Shown here piece after piece: positions 4,463-5,799 of a DNA stretch of 5,799 nucleotides. Positions within the stretch are counted from its first letter, which is position 1; every line of letters starts with the position of its first letter. Both the position numbers and the translations under genes were made by a program. The notes under the pieces are model-generated. The model made no database searches. It saw only the letters and a program-made list of their open reading frames with translations, and was not told the DNA's origin. Source of the stretch: an uncultured Eubacteriales bacterium (lineage in GTDB: Bacteria > Bacillota_A > Clostridia > Christensenellales > Aristaeellaceae); the NCBI GenBank assembly GCA_900321945.1, contig ONXY01000513.1, forward strand, positions 1 to 5,799, in the 5' to 3' direction.

Positions 4463-5799
4463 TTATGAAGCGATCGCCGCTTTCATGACGTTTTCCTGCG
4501 TAATATCTTTGCCGGTGAATTCCCCGGTGATGCGGCGGTTGCTCAGCACCAGGCACCTGTCGCTCATGGATACGAGCTCCGGCATGTCCGAGGAAACCAT
4601 AATAATGGAAACACCTTTGTGCGTCAGGTCGTTCATGATCCTGTAAATTTCAGCCTTTGTCCCCACGTCGATCCCCTTGGTCGGTTCGTCAATCAGCAGG
4701 ATACGTGGCTCGGAAAGAAGCCATTTTCCCACGACGACTTTCTGCTGATTGCCGCCCGAAAGGTTGACCAGCATCGTTTCGAGAGAGGGGGCCCGGATGT
4801 CCAGAAGCCTGAACATTTCCTCCGCCATGGCTGCCTCTCTCTTTTTCCGGACGAACCCGAAGCGCGACAGTTTTTTCAGGCAGGCGAGCGTCAGGTTCTC
4901 CCGGACGCTGTGCACCCAGATATAACCCGTCTGTTTTCGTTCCTCGGTGATATACCCCATTCCGTTGCGGATTGCGTCCATGGGCGTGCTGATCTTTGTT
5001 TCCCTGCCGTCGATCAGGATTTTTTTTGTCACGCCGTTGGTTATATACCCAAAGACAGCGCTCAGCACTTCGCTGCGCCCGGCTCCGACCAGGCCGCCGA
5101 TACCCAGAATTTCGCCTTTTTTCAGTGAGAAGCTGATGTCTTCCACGATATTCTGCCCCTTGTTGGACGGATGGGGCACCGTCAGATGCTCCACGCGGAG
5201 AACCTCGCCGCCGATCGGGGCGGCCTCTTTCGGATACAGGTTGTCTATCGTCCGCCCGATCATCGCTTCCACCAGCTGATCCTCGCTGACGGCGGAAACC
5301 TCGTCCGTGGTGACTACGGCGCCGTCACGCATGACGACGACGCGGTCCGCGATGCGGAAGATTTCATCCAGCTTGTGCGATATGAACAGCAGGGAAACGC
5401 CTTCCCGGCGCAGACTGTCGATCGTGTCCATCAGGATGTTGGTTTCCTTGTCTGTCAGGGAGCTGGTTGGTTCGTCCAGAACGATGATCCGGGGGTGCTT
5501 GCTCAGCGCCCGCGCGATGGAAACCATCTGCATCTGGCCGCTGTTCAGGCCGCGTACGCGCTGTCTGGGATCGAGCTTCAGACCGACCTTGTCAAGCATG
5601 GCTCTGGTATCGCTGTAGAGCTTTTTGTAATCGACGAACTTCCTTTTCATGGGCAGATTGCCGACGTAAATGTTTTCGGCCAAGGAAGCGTCCAGCATGA
5701 CGTTCAGTTCCTGGTAGACCATCTCAATGCCGTTTGCTTCAGCGACTGCGACGGAGGAGAAGTCCGTTTTCTTCCCGTCGATCCAGATTTCGCCCTCAT
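4463..5799 (-). CDS. Sugar ABC transporter ATP-binding protein, RbsA/MglA type (5' partial)
   Basis: The reading frame stays open to the window edge. The 444 complete codons seen are the C-terminal part of a roughly 500-residue protein with two fused ATPase domains that powers CUT2-family import of monosaccharides. Domain 1 shows the Q-loop (VYQEL, fragment residues 27-31), signature LNSGQMQM (84-91), Walker B IIVLDEPTSSL (104-114) and switch histidine in FISHK (138-142); its Walker A lies beyond 5799. Domain 2 shows GLVGAGRSEV (235-244), which lacks the usual Lys, TEERKQTGY (284-292), LSGGNQQK (346-353), ILLIDEPTKGIDVG (366-379) and VSSDMPE with Ser instead of the switch His. These domain-2 changes are normal for this family. 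MglA of Escherichia coli is the closest protein I recognise, but the transported sugar is not determined. The ATG at 5722 is internal, not the start. No permease gene follows it. Confidence 0.95.
   Translation of the reverse strand, partial: EGEIWIDGKKTDFSSVAVAEANGIEMVYQELNVMLDASLAENIYVGNLPMKRKFVDYKKLYSDTRAMLDKVGLKLDPRQRVRGLNSGQMQMVSIARALSKHPRIIVLDEPTSSLTDKETNILMDTIDSLRREGVSLLFISHKLDEIFRIADRVVVMRDGAVVTTDEVSAVSEDQLVEAMIGRTIDNLYPKEAAPIGGEVLRVEHLTVPHPSNKGQNIVEDISFSLKKGEILGIGGLVGAGRSEVLSAVFGYITNGVTKKILIDGRETKISTPMDAIRNGMGYITEERKQTGYIWVHSVRENLTLACLKKLSRFGFVRKKREAAMAEEMFRLLDIRAPSLETMLVNLSGGNQQKVVVGKWLLSEPRILLIDEPTKGIDVGTKAEIYRIMNDLTHKGVSIIMVSSDMPELVSMSDRCLVLSNRRITGEFTGKDITQENVMKAAIAS

Noticed and set aside
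4538..5605. Degenerate motifs in the second ATPase domain as a sign of decay
   Set aside because: The missing Walker A Lys and the Ser in the switch position are usual for RbsA/MglA-type proteins. All other motifs are intact.
4463..5722. ABC ATPase starting at the Met codon 5722
   Set aside because: The frame continues upstream to the window edge with sequence typical of the family (GEIWIDG, then up to the Q-loop), so this Met is internal.

Overview
The window is a moderately GC-rich stretch of bacterial DNA in which every supportable gene lies on the minus strand. The strong AGGAGG-type ribosome binding sites, sigma-A-like promoters, an OhrR repressor and a CUT2-class sugar ABC ATPase suggest a low-oxygen Firmicute, such as a gut or rumen clostridium. 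This placement is inferred from style and gene content only. The window reads right to left in transcription order.

Right block (5799 to 2821): the 3' three-quarters or more of a sugar ABC transporter ATPase (RbsA/MglA type, two fused ATPase domains, 5' end outside the window). After 27 nt comes a sialate O-acetylesterase/SASA-family SGNH hydrolase with no signal peptide. The unit closes with a strong intrinsic terminator at 2821-2855. The pair looks like uptake of a sugar followed by intracellular removal of acetyl groups.

Middle block (2725 to about 790): a second terminator-like hairpin is followed by a clear promoter (TTGACG, 17-nt spacer, TAAAAT) overlapped by AT-rich palindromes. These drive an OhrR-type MarR repressor with a conserved sensing cysteine. 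It overlaps by ATGA with a thioredoxin-type glutathione peroxidase, which is followed after 40 nt by a six-helix Pr6Pr (AIG1/FAR-17a-like) membrane protein. This reads as a peroxide-responsive, autoregulated unit. The membrane protein keeps the Thr and His positions used by the animal AIG1/ADTRP lipid hydrolases, so the set may deal with oxidised lipids (inference).

Left block (about 760 to 1): a single flavin reductase-family gene with its own extended -10 promoter and a near-symmetric intrinsic terminator at the window's left edge. A nested 59-nt hairpin separates it from the middle block.

The only non-coding stretch over 300 nt is 2602-2911. It holds the ohrR promoter and operator plus two minus-strand terminator hairpins. 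No RNA genes, CRISPR arrays, insertion sequences or prophage parts were seen.
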